Source: Leptospira andrefontaineae | GTDB taxonomy: Bacteria; Spirochaetota; Leptospiria; Leptospirales; Leptospiraceae | Assembly: GCF_004770105.1 (NCBI RefSeq) | Contig: NZ_RQEY01000010.1 | Location: 372,001-436,000 of the forward strand | Direction of reading: 5' to 3' | DNA length: 64,000 bases | Shown here: piece by piece, positions 18,300 through 28,716 of the stretch | How the letters are laid out: every line of letters begins with the position of its first letter | How positions within the stretch are numbered: position 1 is the first letter of the stretch | Notes under the pieces: generated by a model | The model's input: only the letters and a program-made list of their open reading frames with translations | Told to the model about the DNA's origin: nothing | Database searches by the model: none | Position numbers and translations under genes: made by a program

Positions 18300-19799
18300 T
18301 TAAATTCCCTTTAATAATAGATCGATTGTTTTGGAAAGAACCGCTCTAATATCATCCTTAGCATCTTCGTCCGGAAGAACCTTATGGTTCCAGATCTTTA
18401 ATCCGAATCTGATAAAGAAATTATCCAAAAACTCCGTTTCTATATGGGTCTTCATCGTTGTTTTAGAAGAATCTCTGTCCCATCTTAATACTATGCTGGT
18501 CCCTTTTCCATTATTCGCTTTTACTAAAGTTTCAGTGAATTCATAAATAATAGACTGAAGATTTCCCGGAATGAATATATTGATCGCCCAGGAAGGTGCA
18601 AAGTATCCGAAAGCTCCGCTAACATCGAATTCTTCTATCTTGGTTAATTTTAAATTCAGGATACCGGAAGTTGCAGTATTGGAAAATCTACCGAGCAATT
18701 GAACATCATTGTTTTCCAGCATCAAACCGTAAAGGTTCGCTTCTAAACTTGCTTTCACTACAAAAGGAAATTCGGAAAGAGAGCTAAGTGTAAAAGATTC
18801 CTGAGGATAAAAATTTCCCTTTGTATCATAAGGAACAACTTTGCCGTTCAGTGTGAAAAACTTGAAACGGATCTCTCTTGTTTTGGATTCTATTGCAAAT
18901 TCCGCCAAGGATCTTCCGGAAACATTAGCAATTCTTAACTTAATAAAACCTAAATATTTAATATCATCCAAATAATCACCTAAATCCGGATAATCTCTCA
19001 TCAAGGTTTGTTCAATATTCCCTTCGAATGTAAAAGCTGTAACCCCAGGAAGTTTTCCATCTTGTTGGACCTTCAACAAAGAATCCAAACCGAAATAATA
19101 ACCCATGAACTTTGCAAGAGCCGGGAAAGATTCAGTAAAATCGTTGATCGCCTTTCTTGCTTCCGGGTCCTTAATCTTTTTGAAAGAAGTAGTATCAGGT
19201 GCGTTGATAGATTTTAGATTATTCGCATCTAAAAAATGTAATCCTGAATCCATCGCACTCAATCCATGTTTATGAGTGAATGGCCCAAGATGAGTTAGAA
19301 CATCCAAATTTCCCGAGTAGGAATTCCCACCATAAGTAGGATTCGGATTATGTTTTAATGCGAACTCAGCGGTAAAATCACCGAAACTAGGAATGGAAAC
19401 ATCTTTCATACGGATCGTTTCAAGACTTACCTTGTATCCATCGTTCGCAAATCTTCCGCGATAGGTAACAAAATGTTGCCCGTTTTCATCCTTATTCATG
19501 TATTCAGAATTAAACAAATTTTTTAATTCGAATCTCTCCAAGGAACGATCCAGGTATTTATGAAACCCTTCTGCTCTTCCATCGTACTTGTTCTTGATGA
19601 TTGCTGTTTTCAAAAATTGGAAGAACTGTCTGGAGATATTTCTTCCATCTGGACCGATTGAATCCGGGATTTGTTTTAAAGAAAACGCTGCGGATAAGGA
19701 CAGTGCGGACCCGCTGATCGCAAATGCGAGGACCAATACACGGAGTAGCAGTTTCCCGGATTTTTTTTCTCTTTCTATTCTTTGTTTCAGAAGGCTCAT
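18300..19799 (-). CDS. Exported hypothetical protein (499 aa)
   Basis: A basic N-terminus followed by one hydrophobic segment (about 19-42, 'LLLRVLVLAFAISGSALSLS'), then a long soluble region rich in alternating beta-type patterns, which suggests an anchored or secreted periplasmic protein. No conserved catalytic motif or named family is recognised. The C-terminal residues 'DDIRAVLSKTIDLLLKG' are helical. The gene appears monocistronic, with the DUF4345 gene 41 bases downstream. Bases 19800-20129 upstream, a 330-base interval shared with the divergent chemotaxis gene, show nothing recognisable beyond AT-rich promoter-like sequence. Confidence 0.65.
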   Translation of the reverse strand: MSLLKQRIEREKKSGKLLLRVLVLAFAISGSALSLSAAFSLKQIPDSIGPDGRNISRQFFQFLKTAIIKNKYDGRAEGFHKYLDRSLERFELKNLFNSEYMNKDENGQHFVTYRGRFANDGYKVSLETIRMKDVSIPSFGDFTAEFALKHNPNPTYGGNSYSGNLDVLTHLGPFTHKHGLSAMDSGLHFLDANNLKSINAPDTTSFKKIKDPEARKAINDFTESFPALAKFMGYYFGLDSLLKVQQDGKLPGVTAFTFEGNIEQTLMRDYPDLGDYLDDIKYLGFIKLRIANVSGRSLAEFAIESKTREIRFKFFTLNGKVVPYDTKGNFYPQESFTLSSLSEFPFVVKASLEANLYGLMLENNDVQLLGRFSNTATSGILNLKLTKIEEFDVSGAFGYFAPSWAINIFIPGNLQSIIYEFTETLVKANNGKGTSIVLRWDRDSSKTTMKTHIETEFLDNFFIRFGLKIWNHKVLPDEDAKDDIRAVLSKTIDLLLKGI

Positions 19800-20129
19800 T
19801 ACCGCCTCTCCCTATTTATAACGTTCGTATTATATAAAGCCAGGAGGCTTGATCTCCGACATTAGTCGCTAATCAGTACCTGTCAAGTCTATAGCAATCG
19901 CTACAATGATCTAAGTTAAGGTAAATCAGATAACTAATAGCTGTTTCAACCCGGTAAATTCTATTTTCGTATACTGAAATCGTTTTTGTTTAGATAGGAA
20001 GAAGGATTATCCCATAGGAAATAAATTCTTCCGGATGAAAATCGATCTTCTCATTTAGTTGGTGGAAGCGTTCTAATTTGCTCGATTTATATTGCGTTCT
20101 ATGTTATACTCCCCGCCCGGAGTGTTTTC

Positions 20130-21842
20130 ATGAAATGGTATTTGCGACTAAGCTTAAAATCTAAACTTGCGATCTTGTTCTCTTCTGTATTAATTCCTTT
20201 TTTAATTATATTGGCCCTTTCTCTCATCAATTCAGCTTCTAGGATCAATGATATAGAAACGATCAGGAACGACAGATTAATTCCTTTAAAACAATTAAAA
20301 ACAATCTCAGATCATTACGCAATTTCCATCGTAGACTGTGTTCACAAAACCAGAAGTGGAGCGTTCACTTACGAAGAAGGGATCGAAAACCTAGACAAGG
20401 CGATGAAAGATATCAAGTCGGAATGGAATAGTTACCTGCAAACACATTTGGTAGAAGAAGAAACCGTACTGATCGAGAAACTAAAACCACTTTTTGCAGA
20501 CGCAGACAAGAGTGTGGAAGAAGCAAGAGCTCTTATGGTCGCAAAAGATAAAGAAGGTTTGGGAAATTTTGCGGATCATAGGATGTATTCTATGATTGAT
20601 CCAGTTGCGGGGAATATAGAAAAGCTGATCTCAGTTCAGCTTCTTATCTCCGAAAGGATTTACCAAAGAGCGGAAACAGAATATGCATTTAGTCTTGCAG
20701 TCTTTCTTTCACTTTCTGCACTTACACTTGTATACATTTTGTATGCTTCTATCAAATTTTCTATCCGACTTGTAAAAGGGTTGAATCAAGTTAGGAATTC
20801 CATCCGAGATGCGGATTTTACTAACCCTATTGAAGTAGAGGAAGACATTTTAAATTTAGACGAACTTTACCTTCTATCCTTAGTATTCCGGAATTTTCAG
20901 GCAAAAGTAAAGGAGATGCTTTCTTCTATCTTAACTTTTTCAGAATCTATTTTGGTGGCTGCGGAGCAACTTTCCAAATCCAGCGAATATCTTTCTGAAA
21001 ATGCACAAAGTGAATCAGCTTCCGTAGAACAAATTTCCGCATCCGTCGAAGAGATCAGCGCAGGTATGGAACAAGTAACTACGAATGCAGAAGGTCAGTA
21101 CAAACTCATTCTTTCCTTCTCCGGAGAAATGAAAGAGCTGGATAGTTTGATTACTAAGGTAGGAGATTCGGTTTCCGATTCCTTGGGAAAAATTTCGGAT
21201 ATGTATACTAAAACGGAAGCAGGTAAAAAAACGATGGGGAGTCTCTCCGAGAGTATGATAAAAATTGAATCTAGCTCCGGTGAAATGAGATCCATCACTG
21301 CAATCATTCAGGAAATTTCCGAAAAAGTAAATCTTCTCGCATTAAACGCAGCGATAGAAGCGGCAAGAGCAGGAGAACACGGTAAAGGATTTGCTGTAGT
21401 CGCACAAGAGATAACCAGGCTCGCAGAACAAACGGACCAAAGCACTAAAACGATCGAAAGTTTAATCCGCACAAGCAATCAGGAAATAGAATCGGGCAAA
21501 AACTTTGTGGATAGTTGTGTGAAAGTTTATGCGGAAATTCTGGAAGGTCTTTCTTTTATAAAACTTTCTTCAGATAATATAGTTTCTACTATGAAAGTAC
21601 AACAAGAGAAGAAGGCGACAATTATCACTGCAGTCAACGACGTAGATTCTAAATCGGAGGAGATCAGGACTTCCGTTAAAGAACAAAAAGTGGCGATTTC
21701 TGAAACTGCAAATGCGGTTTCCAATATTTCTGTCACCGTTCAGAATAGCGCTGCGAACTCGGAGGAGATCGCAGGAAGTGCGACCGGTCTATTAAATATT
21801 GCTAAAAGTTTAAGAGATACTATGAGCTTTCTAAAAGCTTAG
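20130..21842 (+). CDS. Methyl-accepting chemotaxis protein
   Basis: A 570-residue receptor: TM1 about 12-33, a periplasmic helical sensor resembling a four-helix-bundle domain (about 34-188), TM2 about 190-212, then a cytoplasmic signalling domain. The conserved hairpin tip is at about 398-424 ('[16 protein letters not shown]', '[11 protein letters not shown]'). It would couple to CheA/CheW; no other chemotaxis gene is nearby, so it is an orphan receptor. A HAMP domain is plausible at 212-265 but not well defined. GGAG precedes the ATG. The 3' end overlaps the convergent membrane-protein gene by 4 bases. Confidence 0.93.
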   Translation: MKWYLRLSLKSKLAILFSSVLIPFLIILALSLINSASRINDIETIRNDRLIPLKQLKTISDHYAISIVDCVHKTRSGAFTYEEGIENLDKAMKDIKSEWNSYLQTHLVEEETVLIEKLKPLFADADKSVEEARALMVAKDKEGLGNFADHRMYSMIDPVAGNIEKLISVQLLISERIYQRAETEYAFSLAVFLSLSALTLVYILYASIKFSIRLVKGLNQVRNSIRDADFTNPIEVEEDILNLDELYLLSLVFRNFQAKVKEMLSSILTFSESILVAAEQLSKSSEYLSENAQSESASVEQISASVEEISAGMEQVTTNAEGQYKLILSFSGEMKELDSLITKVGDSVSDSLGKISDMYTKTEAGKKTMGSLSESMIKIESSSGEMRSITAIIQEISEKVNLLALNAAIEAARAGEHGKGFAVVAQEITRLAEQTDQSTKTIESLIRTSNQEIESGKNFVDSCVKVYAEILEGLSFIKLSSDNIVSTMKVQQEKKATIITAVNDVDSKSEEIRTSVKEQKVAISETANAVSNISVTVQNSAANSEEIAGSATGLLNIAKSLRDTMSFLKA

Positions 21843-22573
21843 GAATTCTCAGAACCCTCAGTGGTCTTCTTCTCGGTGCGAATCAAATAATAAGTCGGGT
21901 ATTGCAGGAAAATATCCGAGGTAAGCATAAAGAAGAAGATCACAATCAGTAAAATCTGCCCGAATACCGAAACCATCATCTCTTCCGAATTAGAAATAAG
22001 AGATACTAAAAGATCCGGAACGAACATGATCACGAAAGGTGTCCAAGCGGCGACTATATAATCCGAACGTTTAATGGAGTTCGGTAATTCTTTCAATCCT
22101 TGGATCAAACTTAATTTTGCAAAAAGTACGGGTAGGATCAAATGCAGAACAAGTCCCAATACAAATGCGAATATCAGATAGAATCGAACAAATTCAGCAG
22201 GGAGTGGAGTGTTTGGTTCAGTACTCTGCTTCTTTAGAAACTCTTGTAACTGTGTTCCTAAAAAAGGTTCTATCAATCTAGCTACGATCAAAAAGAAAAG
22301 GATTAAGAATAAAGCTAAGGTAAGTAAGAATACAAAGTATTTGGAAAATTCTACAGGCTTTTCCGGATCCATTCCAGATCGGATCACGAATCCGTTTACC
22401 ACATAAGTTCCGAGTAATCCTAAAATGATCAGAACTCCACCCAACGCAACTGCGCCTCCTGCTTGCATCGCAGGAATTGCACTAAATACTAATAAAAATA
22501 AAACGGATCGGACAAGTACTATGAACCGTATTTGTCCTCTGGAAAGTACATATTGTAAGTATTCTTTAAACAT
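21839..22573 (-). CDS. Polytopic membrane protein, hypothetical
   Basis: A 244-residue protein with about six transmembrane helices and few charged loops. Its first residues '[19 protein letters not shown]' and overall layout suggest a YIP1-like or uncharacterised integral membrane protein, but no signature motif supports a firm family. It follows the alcohol dehydrogenase gene on the same strand by 66 bases and may share its transcript. The 3' end overlaps the chemotaxis receptor gene by 4 bases in convergent orientation. Confidence 0.6.
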   Translation of the reverse strand: MFKEYLQYVLSRGQIRFIVLVRSVLFLLVFSAIPAMQAGGAVALGGVLIILGLLGTYVVNGFVIRSGMDPEKPVEFSKYFVFLLTLALFLILFFLIVARLIEPFLGTQLQEFLKKQSTEPNTPLPAEFVRFYLIFAFVLGLVLHLILPVLFAKLSLIQGLKELPNSIKRSDYIVAAWTPFVIMFVPDLLVSLISNSEEMMVSVFGQILLIVIFFFMLTSDIFLQYPTYYLIRTEKKTTEGSENS

Positions 22574-22639
22574 CAGCTATCTATCTGTTAGGATTTAAGA
22601 AGCGGATACGATAGCAAGCAAAGTTCGTTTTTAGAATAA

Positions 22640-23674
22640 TTAAGGAGAGATTACGAATCTGATCGGATTTCCTTTTCTGTCTTCCAGATCTTCTAAACTT
22701 TGGTTAATGTCCTCTAATTTTCTCACGTCCGTAATCGATCTACTAAGATTCAATTTTCCTTGCACATAAAGATCTATCAATTCAGGGATAGCACGTCTAT
22801 CTGAACCGTAAGAACCTGCAACAGTGATCTGCTTTTCTATAATGGAGAATGGGATGGAAAACTTTAAAGGCTCTCTTCCGATACCTACAAGCACCATTCT
22901 TCCTCCAGGATTCATTGCACGAAGTGACTCTTCTATATTTGTCATTCTTCCGGAAAAGTCTGCGAGAAGATCCACTCCTCCTTTGCAAATTTCCTTTAAA
23001 GTTTTACCCGGATTTTTTATATCTCTTAGATTTACTACTTCGTCTGCACCATAAGCTGTAGCATTTTCGAGTGCTCCCCTATCCACATCCAAAGCGATTA
23101 CTTTACCTTTAGTCAAGGCTCTTGCGATCACTACTCCATGAATTCCAAGTCCACCACATCCGAAGATGGCGACATTATCCCCGTCTTGAATTTTTCCTCT
23201 GAACTTGATCGCATTATAAGGAGTAGAAACTGCGTCCGCTAAAATTGCACCCTGTTCGAAAGGAACCGAATCCGGTAAAGGGTATAGATAACGCTCTTCA
23301 ACTATATTATATTCTGCGAAACTACCTTCTCTATCAAAACCGAATACTCCGATCTCTTTGCAAAGATTTTCTCTTCCAGCAAGACAATGAGCACATATGC
23401 CACAGCTTGTTCCTGCAGCAATCACCACTCTGTCTCCTTTTTTGATACGAGTGACTTTTTCTCCGACTTCTTCTACTACACCGGAAGCTTCATGTCCCGG
23501 GATCTGAGGATAATGTTTACACTTTAAGGTTCCATGTAATACTAAATGTAGATCGGAACCGCAAATGCCGCACGCTTTGATCCTTACCTTAGCTTGTTCC
23601 GGTCCGAGATGGGGGATCGGAACCTCTTTGATGATCAAATTTTTTTTTCCGGATTCTAATACTGCGGCTTTCAT
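22640..23674 (-). CDS. Zinc-dependent alcohol dehydrogenase (MDR family)
   Basis: A 344-residue medium-chain dehydrogenase. Catalytic zinc ligands appear in 'CGICGSDLH' (Cys near 35) and 'GHEASG'; the structural zinc site is the four-Cys lobe 'CGICAHCLAGRENLC'. The NAD(P)-binding Rossmann motif is 'IFGCGGLGIHGV', with an Asp-containing 'VIALDVDRGAL' strand end favouring NAD. It interconverts an alcohol and a carbonyl compound; the substrate cannot be read from sequence. It is divergent from the thioesterase gene across 262 bases that carry the second copy of a dispersed hairpin repeat. Confidence 0.92.
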   Translation of the reverse strand: MKAAVLESGKKNLIIKEVPIPHLGPEQAKVRIKACGICGSDLHLVLHGTLKCKHYPQIPGHEASGVVEEVGEKVTRIKKGDRVVIAAGTSCGICAHCLAGRENLCKEIGVFGFDREGSFAEYNIVEERYLYPLPDSVPFEQGAILADAVSTPYNAIKFRGKIQDGDNVAIFGCGGLGIHGVVIARALTKGKVIALDVDRGALENATAYGADEVVNLRDIKNPGKTLKEICKGGVDLLADFSGRMTNIEESLRAMNPGGRMVLVGIGREPLKFSIPFSIIEKQITVAGSYGSDRRAIPELIDLYVQGKLNLSRSITDVRKLEDINQSLEDLEDRKGNPIRFVISP

Positions 23675-23755
23675 CAGTCACTCCTCAACGGAAATGAGAT
23701 TATAAACTGCCAGGAATCGGTCAAGGGATTTGAAGAAGAATTTGAGCCTTCTTCC

Positions 23756-23799
23756 TATAAGAGCCTGCCCTAAAGGTCAGGCTCTTGAAGCCCGCAATT
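23756..23799 (+). repeat. 44-base dispersed hairpin repeat, copy 2
   Basis: TATAAGAGCCTGCCC, TAAAGG, then TCAGGCTCTTGAAGCCCGCA: the same hairpin plus tail as the reverse complement of 9326-9369, with about five differences. Here it is in a divergent promoter interval, not at a gene end, which argues that it is an interspersed repeat and not just a terminator. Confidence 0.8.
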
Positions 23800-23936
23800 A
23801 AATGCTTATCAATAAATCAAATTTAGAAACGGACTATCAGTTCGGGAGCAAAACAAATACACTGTTCGTTACAGTCTTATCTCGAATTTCGTTCTTGTTA
23901 GGTATACTTGGAATTTTTCTATGGTACTAGAATCAG

Positions 23937-24515
23937 ATGACTGCGGAAGACATTTATACACATATCAAAGCCAGCCAGAATGGACAAGACTGGCATCATA
24001 AGAATTGTTTCGGTTGTGGACCGGAAAATAAAAGAGGCTTACACGCAAGCTTTCCTTTTCATGAGCCTAGCGGAGAAGTCCGTTTCGCTTGGACAATCGA
24101 AAAGGATTTTGAAGGAGCACCAGGTTATGCTCACGGAGGAGCACTCGCGACTCTATTGGATGAGGCACAAGGTGTTTTATGTTTTCATTTAGGTCATTTC
24201 GTAATGACCGACCAATTGTATATGCGCTATTATAAGGCATGTCCTTTAGGAGAAGAGTTAGAAGTCCGTTGCTGGGTCACAATGGTAAGACGCAGAAGAC
24301 TTTACACAAAAGGAACTGTACATTTGAAAAAGACAGGCGAACTTCTCCTTTCCTCTAAGGCTCGTTGGTATGATATGCCTGATCGAGTTTTCTCAAGAAT
24401 GTTCCAAGGCACCGCATTTCCTGTGGATATCATTCTGAAAGTTCTGGAAGAGAACCAAAAACGAGGAAAAGAAATCAGGAAACGACTCAAAAAAGAGAAA
24501 TTGAAATCCGAGTAA
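23937..24515 (+). CDS. Hotdog-fold thioesterase (PaaI/4HBT type)
   Basis: A 192-residue protein. The region 'NCFGCGPENKRGLH', followed by 'APGYAHGGALATLLDEAQG', is characteristic of single-domain hotdog thioesterases, with the HGG motif and the downstream acidic residue forming the acyl-CoA site. The last 35 residues are a charged Lys/Arg/Glu-rich helix not needed for the fold. It probably hydrolyses an acyl-CoA in the cytoplasm. It precedes the MAPEG gene by 76 bases on the same strand. Substrate unknown. Confidence 0.85.
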   Translation: MTAEDIYTHIKASQNGQDWHHKNCFGCGPENKRGLHASFPFHEPSGEVRFAWTIEKDFEGAPGYAHGGALATLLDEAQGVLCFHLGHFVMTDQLYMRYYKACPLGEELEVRCWVTMVRRRRLYTKGTVHLKKTGELLLSSKARWYDMPDRVFSRMFQGTAFPVDIILKVLEENQKRGKEIRKRLKKEKLKSE

Positions 24516-24591
24516 GTTTATTTTTTGCTCGCATTAATCCGATTCAAGTTCGATCCTATGCTCCGTCAATCTTTGCATATAGGAGTGTAGG

Positions 24592-25023
24592 ATGGAATCT
24601 TCTTGGCAGGTCTTTGCGATCGTCTCAGTACTTCTGTTTTTAAAATTACTTTCCACTTCCATCGTTCAGGGTCTGGTCCGGATCAAAACCAAAACATTTC
24701 GTTGGAAAGAAGACGCAGAATTTTTTACCAATTCATTTCCGGCCACAGACGATCATACGATAGTCGCCACTGCTAATGGAGTATTCAGGAACGATTTGGA
24801 GAATATTCCAATTTTCTTATTCTTGCTGATCGGATATATTCAGACTTATAGCTGGCACGAGGGGACTATAATCTATTCCGGGATATTTATAGTTTCCAGA
24901 ATACTTCATGCGATTTTTTATTTTCTTCATAAACAACCCTGGAGAAATATCGCATACGATCTTGGAATTTTGAGTATGCTACTACTGTCCGGACATATCA
25001 TACATTCCGTATTTTTAGCCTGA
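24592..25023 (+). CDS. MAPEG-family membrane protein
   Basis: A 143-residue protein with four transmembrane helices and the family pattern 'RNDLENIPIFLFL' after the second segment and 'SRILHAIFYF' in the third. MAPEG proteins include microsomal glutathione transferases and related membrane enzymes. A soluble glutathione transferase-like gene lies 117 bases downstream, a suggestive pairing for detoxification chemistry. Confidence 0.88.
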   Translation: MESSWQVFAIVSVLLFLKLLSTSIVQGLVRIKTKTFRWKEDAEFFTNSFPATDDHTIVATANGVFRNDLENIPIFLFLLIGYIQTYSWHEGTIIYSGIFIVSRILHAIFYFLHKQPWRNIAYDLGILSMLLLSGHIIHSVFLA

Positions 25024-25140
25024 TCACAAGATTCTTTCGTAAAAATAAAAGGATTTGTTCCAAAAGAATCCTGCCAAAAGTCTAAAAACTAAAGTCCAAA
25101 CCATATCCGGACCTTTCCGGCCGAATCAAAGGAGATTCAT

Positions 25141-25758
25141 TTGATCGAATTATATACCGCAGGGACGCCTAACGGAAAAAAAGCTTCTATTATGTTAGAA
25201 GAATTAGGGATCCCTTATACAGTACATCCAATCGACTTCAGCAAATTAGAACAAAAAGAAGAATGGTATCTAAAAATCAATCCGAACGGCAGGATCCCTG
25301 CCATTGTAGACAAAGACAATGGGGATTTTCCGGTTTTTGAATCGGGAGCCATTCTGATCTATCTCGCAGAAAAATACGGAAAATTTTTACCTAAGGATCC
25401 AAAAGAAAGATCTACTGCAATCCAATGGCTCATGTTCCAAATGGGTGGAGTCGGCCCTATGCAAGGACAGGCAAATCACTTCGTTAAGTTTGCTCCCGAA
25501 AGAATTCCTTACGCAATGAACCGTTATATAGATGAAACAAAACGCCTATATTCCGTTTTGGAAAGACGCCTTAAAGAATCAGAATACCTTGCAGGAAGTG
25601 AATTGAGTATTGCGGATATCGCCACCTGGCCTTGGGTAAAAGCAAGATCATATATTGATCTTTCACTCGACGATTATCCAAAACTCAAAGCATGGGAAGA
25701 AAAATTAGGAGCAAGACCGGCTTTTATCAAAGGAAGTGAAGTCCCTAAAAAGTCTTAA
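25141..25758 (+). CDS. Glutathione S-transferase family protein (YfcG-like)
   Basis: A 205-residue protein with an N-terminal thioredoxin-like domain ('[20 protein letters not shown]', then '[12 protein letters not shown]' with cis-Pro, and '[14 protein letters not shown]') and an all-helical C-terminal domain ('[17 protein letters not shown]' N-capping motif). The TPNGKK start resembles YfcG/Ure2-like disulfide-bond oxidoreductases. The start is a TTG with AAGGAG 6 bases upstream; no ATG is available before the first strand. It ends at a hairpin that lies in the 3' end of the convergent phosphatase gene. Confidence 0.9.
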   Translation: MIELYTAGTPNGKKASIMLEELGIPYTVHPIDFSKLEQKEEWYLKINPNGRIPAIVDKDNGDFPVFESGAILIYLAEKYGKFLPKDPKERSTAIQWLMFQMGGVGPMQGQANHFVKFAPERIPYAMNRYIDETKRLYSVLERRLKESEYLAGSELSIADIATWPWVKARSYIDLSLDDYPKLKAWEEKLGARPAFIKGSEVPKKS

Positions 25759-28185
25759 TCATAAAGGAGCCGCGTCTTTCATCAGAAATGCGGCTCTTTC
25801 TTCATTCCCTCCTTTTTTGTAAGCCTTGGCTAAAGCTAGTTTTCCGGAATGATCGAAAGGTTTTCGAAGTCTGTATCTTTCTCCAAATTCTATCGCTTTT
25901 GAAATAGAGCCGTCCTTTCTAAAAAATATGCAGGCAAGTAATAATGCGTCCGTGTCTTCTGGGGAATTTTCTAAATATTCGGAGACTGCATCCGAAGCCC
26001 TAGAATAATCTTTTCTTTTATACGCTTGGATGGCATTTCTTCGCAAAGAAGAATCCGAATCTATCGATTCTGAATCGTAAGATACGGACAAAAGACTAAA
26101 ATCATCCGTCAATTCCCCGAAGGAAATTACTGAATCATAAATTTTTTTCAGACTCCCTTCTCCTTCTCGGACTCGTTTTAGAAATTCGTTCTCATCCTCG
26201 TTTATGATCCGAGAACCGTCCGAGTTTTTGCCAATAAGCAAATCATCTCTTCCATCGGAGCCGAAAAATATACTGTCTCCGTTTCTCATTCGAAATACGC
26301 CGACTGCAAATTCCGATTCCACATTCTCATATCCTACTTTGAAAATTTGTGTAGGAGGATCTATAAATTCTGCAACCCCATCTCTGTATAAAACAGGCTT
26401 AGGGTGTTCAGCAACCACATAGTAAAATACGCCGGTATCTTCTTCTATTAGCCCCATGGATAAAGAAACAGCCATCGTTCCGTCGAAAGATACAAACACC
26501 GATTGTAATTCCAGAAAACATCCTTGTAACCATTTTTCAGGAGTTGTATCGGAACTTACCGAATGGACATTTGTCCTAGAGACGACAGACTTGAATACGG
26601 TTCCAAGTACGATAGCTCCTCCTGCGCCCTGCATTGATTTACCCATGGCGTCTCCGTTTAGTACTGCGATATATTTTTTATTACGAAGTACTATGTCATA
26701 AGAAGCACAGATATCTCCTCCCAATTCACCAGTCCTTTGACGAAATAGGAAAGACTTCTTCTGTTTTTCCATAATCTCTACTTTCACGGAACTTTCTAGA
26801 TGTCGGTTACCTCCTAAAGGTTTAAGAAGTATAGATGTAAGATAATAATCCCCGTCCTGCTGCTCTTTCAAATCTCTGACAGTATCTAAAGTATTCGAAA
26901 GTTCTTCGGTCCTAAGCTGCACCTTCCCTTCCAAATTCCGATTTAAATCCAAAACCTCTGCTTGGAGCCTAACCATTCTATTCGCGAGCACGAATGCCAG
27001 AGAAACTATATATAAGAAAAATGTAAAATTAGTGACACTTGGGATATTTAAGATCCCTTGGGAAGCAAACATATCCAGTATTGTACCAAAAACGACTGCG
27101 ACGAATCCTGCTCCCATATAAACCGCGTCTCGATTTCCTTTTACAATATTGGAAATCTGGATCCAAACTCCCACAAAAACCAAAACGGGAAATATGAAAG
27201 GTTGTACGATTTTTTTGTTTGCAAAAGTCCAGATTTCTCCATTGGAAAAAAACCAAAGTAAAGGGATCCAAAAGACAAGCAAAAGAGAGGCGCCTATTCC
27301 AACTTTTTCCAGGATTTTACCGAACCTGGACTCTGAACGAGGGAAATACGTTAAGTGAAACAGATAATAAAATACGAATGCCGCGTACATAAAGGAGTAT
27401 TCGGCTCTTTTTAATATCGAAAGAGGGACGCCTAACTCATATTTGAGTTGGTTCCGGTTAAACAGATAAACTACCAATAATAGTACAAAAACGGAAAAGT
27501 AAAGATGTGAGATCCCTTGGGACTTTCTCAAATATAGAAATAGAAAATAAACTGCTACTGTAGCATAAGCAGCAAGGAATAATAGATCCAACATCGACCT
27601 TAGATAATATTCCTTTCTGATAATAGAACTAGGACCAATAGAAGTGTGGTCTTTTACAATTCCCAATTCTCCCGAAAAATATCGAGAGATCCTCACAAGA
27701 AGAATGTTATCCCCTTTTACTATTTTCCCGGAAGGAATTTCATAAATCCTGACCTTATCGTATGCTTGGGGAGAAAGTTTTTTAGGATCTCCAGTATTTC
27801 CGATCAGCACCCCATTCCAATAAACAAGATCCGAATCGGAAATTGCGCCTAACCTAAGAGAATAAGAAAGAGTCGGGACCTTGGGAAATTGGATAACTCT
27901 GCCGATCCAAACTTCCTTCTTCCCAACAAAATCAGGAGAAATATTCGAAGGAACGGATATCCTTTTCCATTTAGATTCGGATTGTTTCCACGGAATATCC
28001 GTTTTAGAAACTTCCGGGTTTTCTTGGAGAGAAGTCGCAAACCAGATTTTTTCCGTTTCCTTTGCGTCCAAAGAAGTTTGGAAGAAATCGGAGTCGTTTA
28101 TTCCCTCGTAAGATCCACAACTCCAAAATATACCTAAAAAAAATGCGGTTAGGATTACATAAGACCTAACGTGAAAGAGGTGCAT
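25759..28185 (-). CDS. 7TMR-DISM / SpoIIE-type PP2C phosphatase with C-terminal TPR
   Basis: An 808-residue signalling protein. N-terminus: signal-like segment with a possible lipobox FWSC (Cys23). An extracytoplasmic beta domain (about 30-190) resembles the 7TMR-DISM extracellular or sugar-binding jelly-roll domain. Seven transmembrane segments (about 195-400), a short coiled coil, and a SpoIIE phosphatase domain (about 460-700) with 'GELGGDICASYDI' and 'GDAMGKSMQGAGGAIVLG' metal-binding motifs and 'GDSIFFGSDGRDDLL'. Residues about 720-808 form TPR-like helices. It probably dephosphorylates an anti-sigma-factor antagonist or similar Ser/Thr-phosphorylated partner in response to an external signal. 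No anti-sigma genes are adjacent. Confidence 0.88.
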   Translation of the reverse strand: MHLFHVRSYVILTAFFLGIFWSCGSYEGINDSDFFQTSLDAKETEKIWFATSLQENPEVSKTDIPWKQSESKWKRISVPSNISPDFVGKKEVWIGRVIQFPKVPTLSYSLRLGAISDSDLVYWNGVLIGNTGDPKKLSPQAYDKVRIYEIPSGKIVKGDNILLVRISRYFSGELGIVKDHTSIGPSSIIRKEYYLRSMLDLLFLAAYATVAVYFLFLYLRKSQGISHLYFSVFVLLLVVYLFNRNQLKYELGVPLSILKRAEYSFMYAAFVFYYLFHLTYFPRSESRFGKILEKVGIGASLLLVFWIPLLWFFSNGEIWTFANKKIVQPFIFPVLVFVGVWIQISNIVKGNRDAVYMGAGFVAVVFGTILDMFASQGILNIPSVTNFTFFLYIVSLAFVLANRMVRLQAEVLDLNRNLEGKVQLRTEELSNTLDTVRDLKEQQDGDYYLTSILLKPLGGNRHLESSVKVEIMEKQKKSFLFRQRTGELGGDICASYDIVLRNKKYIAVLNGDAMGKSMQGAGGAIVLGTVFKSVVSRTNVHSVSSDTTPEKWLQGCFLELQSVFVSFDGTMAVSLSMGLIEEDTGVFYYVVAEHPKPVLYRDGVAEFIDPPTQIFKVGYENVESEFAVGVFRMRNGDSIFFGSDGRDDLLIGKNSDGSRIINEDENEFLKRVREGEGSLKKIYDSVISFGELTDDFSLLSVSYDSESIDSDSSLRRNAIQAYKRKDYSRASDAVSEYLENSPEDTDALLLACIFFRKDGSISKAIEFGERYRLRKPFDHSGKLALAKAYKKGGNEERAAFLMKDAAPL
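25767..25796 (+). terminator. Intrinsic terminator of the GST gene
   Basis: GAGCCGC / GCGGCTC stem with a 16-base loop, followed by TTTCTTC, 9 bases after the GST stop codon. It lies within the last codons of the convergent phosphatase gene. Confidence 0.6.
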
Positions 28186-28249
28186 TCATTAATAGACGTT
28201 TGGATTTTGAATTCTACTCCCAAAGACAATCCCTAAAGAAAAATTCCAA

Positions 28250-28633
28250 TCAAGGATGTCGATCTATCGCTGCCCCAATCGCTGCAGCAACAAATAAGAT
28301 CTGCACATAACGGAGACCTATCTGAACAAAATAATCGCTCACACTCATTCCGCTTAAAGGAAGTAAGATCACGAAATCCAAGATCCAATTTTCAATTAGC
28401 CAGATCGCACCAATAAAAAGAAAAGTTTTAAACGCAGGCCTTTGAATTCTTTTGGAAAGAAGAAATAGTAAATAAGAGCCTGTTGCAGTTCCTACAAGAA
28501 GCATCACTGTTTTGAAAGTGAACATATCCACCAGAAGTTTTCTTTCCGGCGAAAAGAAGCCCATAGCCACTACGAAAGGGACCAACCAAACTAAAAATCC
28601 GAAACTAAGTACTCGAACCAAAATGTTTTTCAT
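28250..28633 (-). CDS. Small integral membrane protein, hypothetical
   Basis: A 127-residue protein with four predicted transmembrane helices (about 7-27, 35-60, 68-90, 100-121) and a short charged end 'AAIDRHP'. The gene lies between the phosphatase (downstream) and the PAS-histidine kinase (upstream), all on the minus strand, with gaps of 64 and 83 bases. It could be an accessory of that signalling block. No family is recognised with confidence. Confidence 0.65.
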   Translation of the reverse strand: MKNILVRVLSFGFLVWLVPFVVAMGFFSPERKLLVDMFTFKTVMLLVGTATGSYLLFLLSKRIQRPAFKTFLFIGAIWLIENWILDFVILLPLSGMSVSDYFVQIGLRYVQILFVAAAIGAAIDRHP

Positions 28634-28716
28634 TCAGGAATCTATATATGTTTTCTTTGAAGAGTAAACCAATCTTTGGTTGGTAAGAAATAAAAAGTTC
28701 CCGATTAGGAATCCGT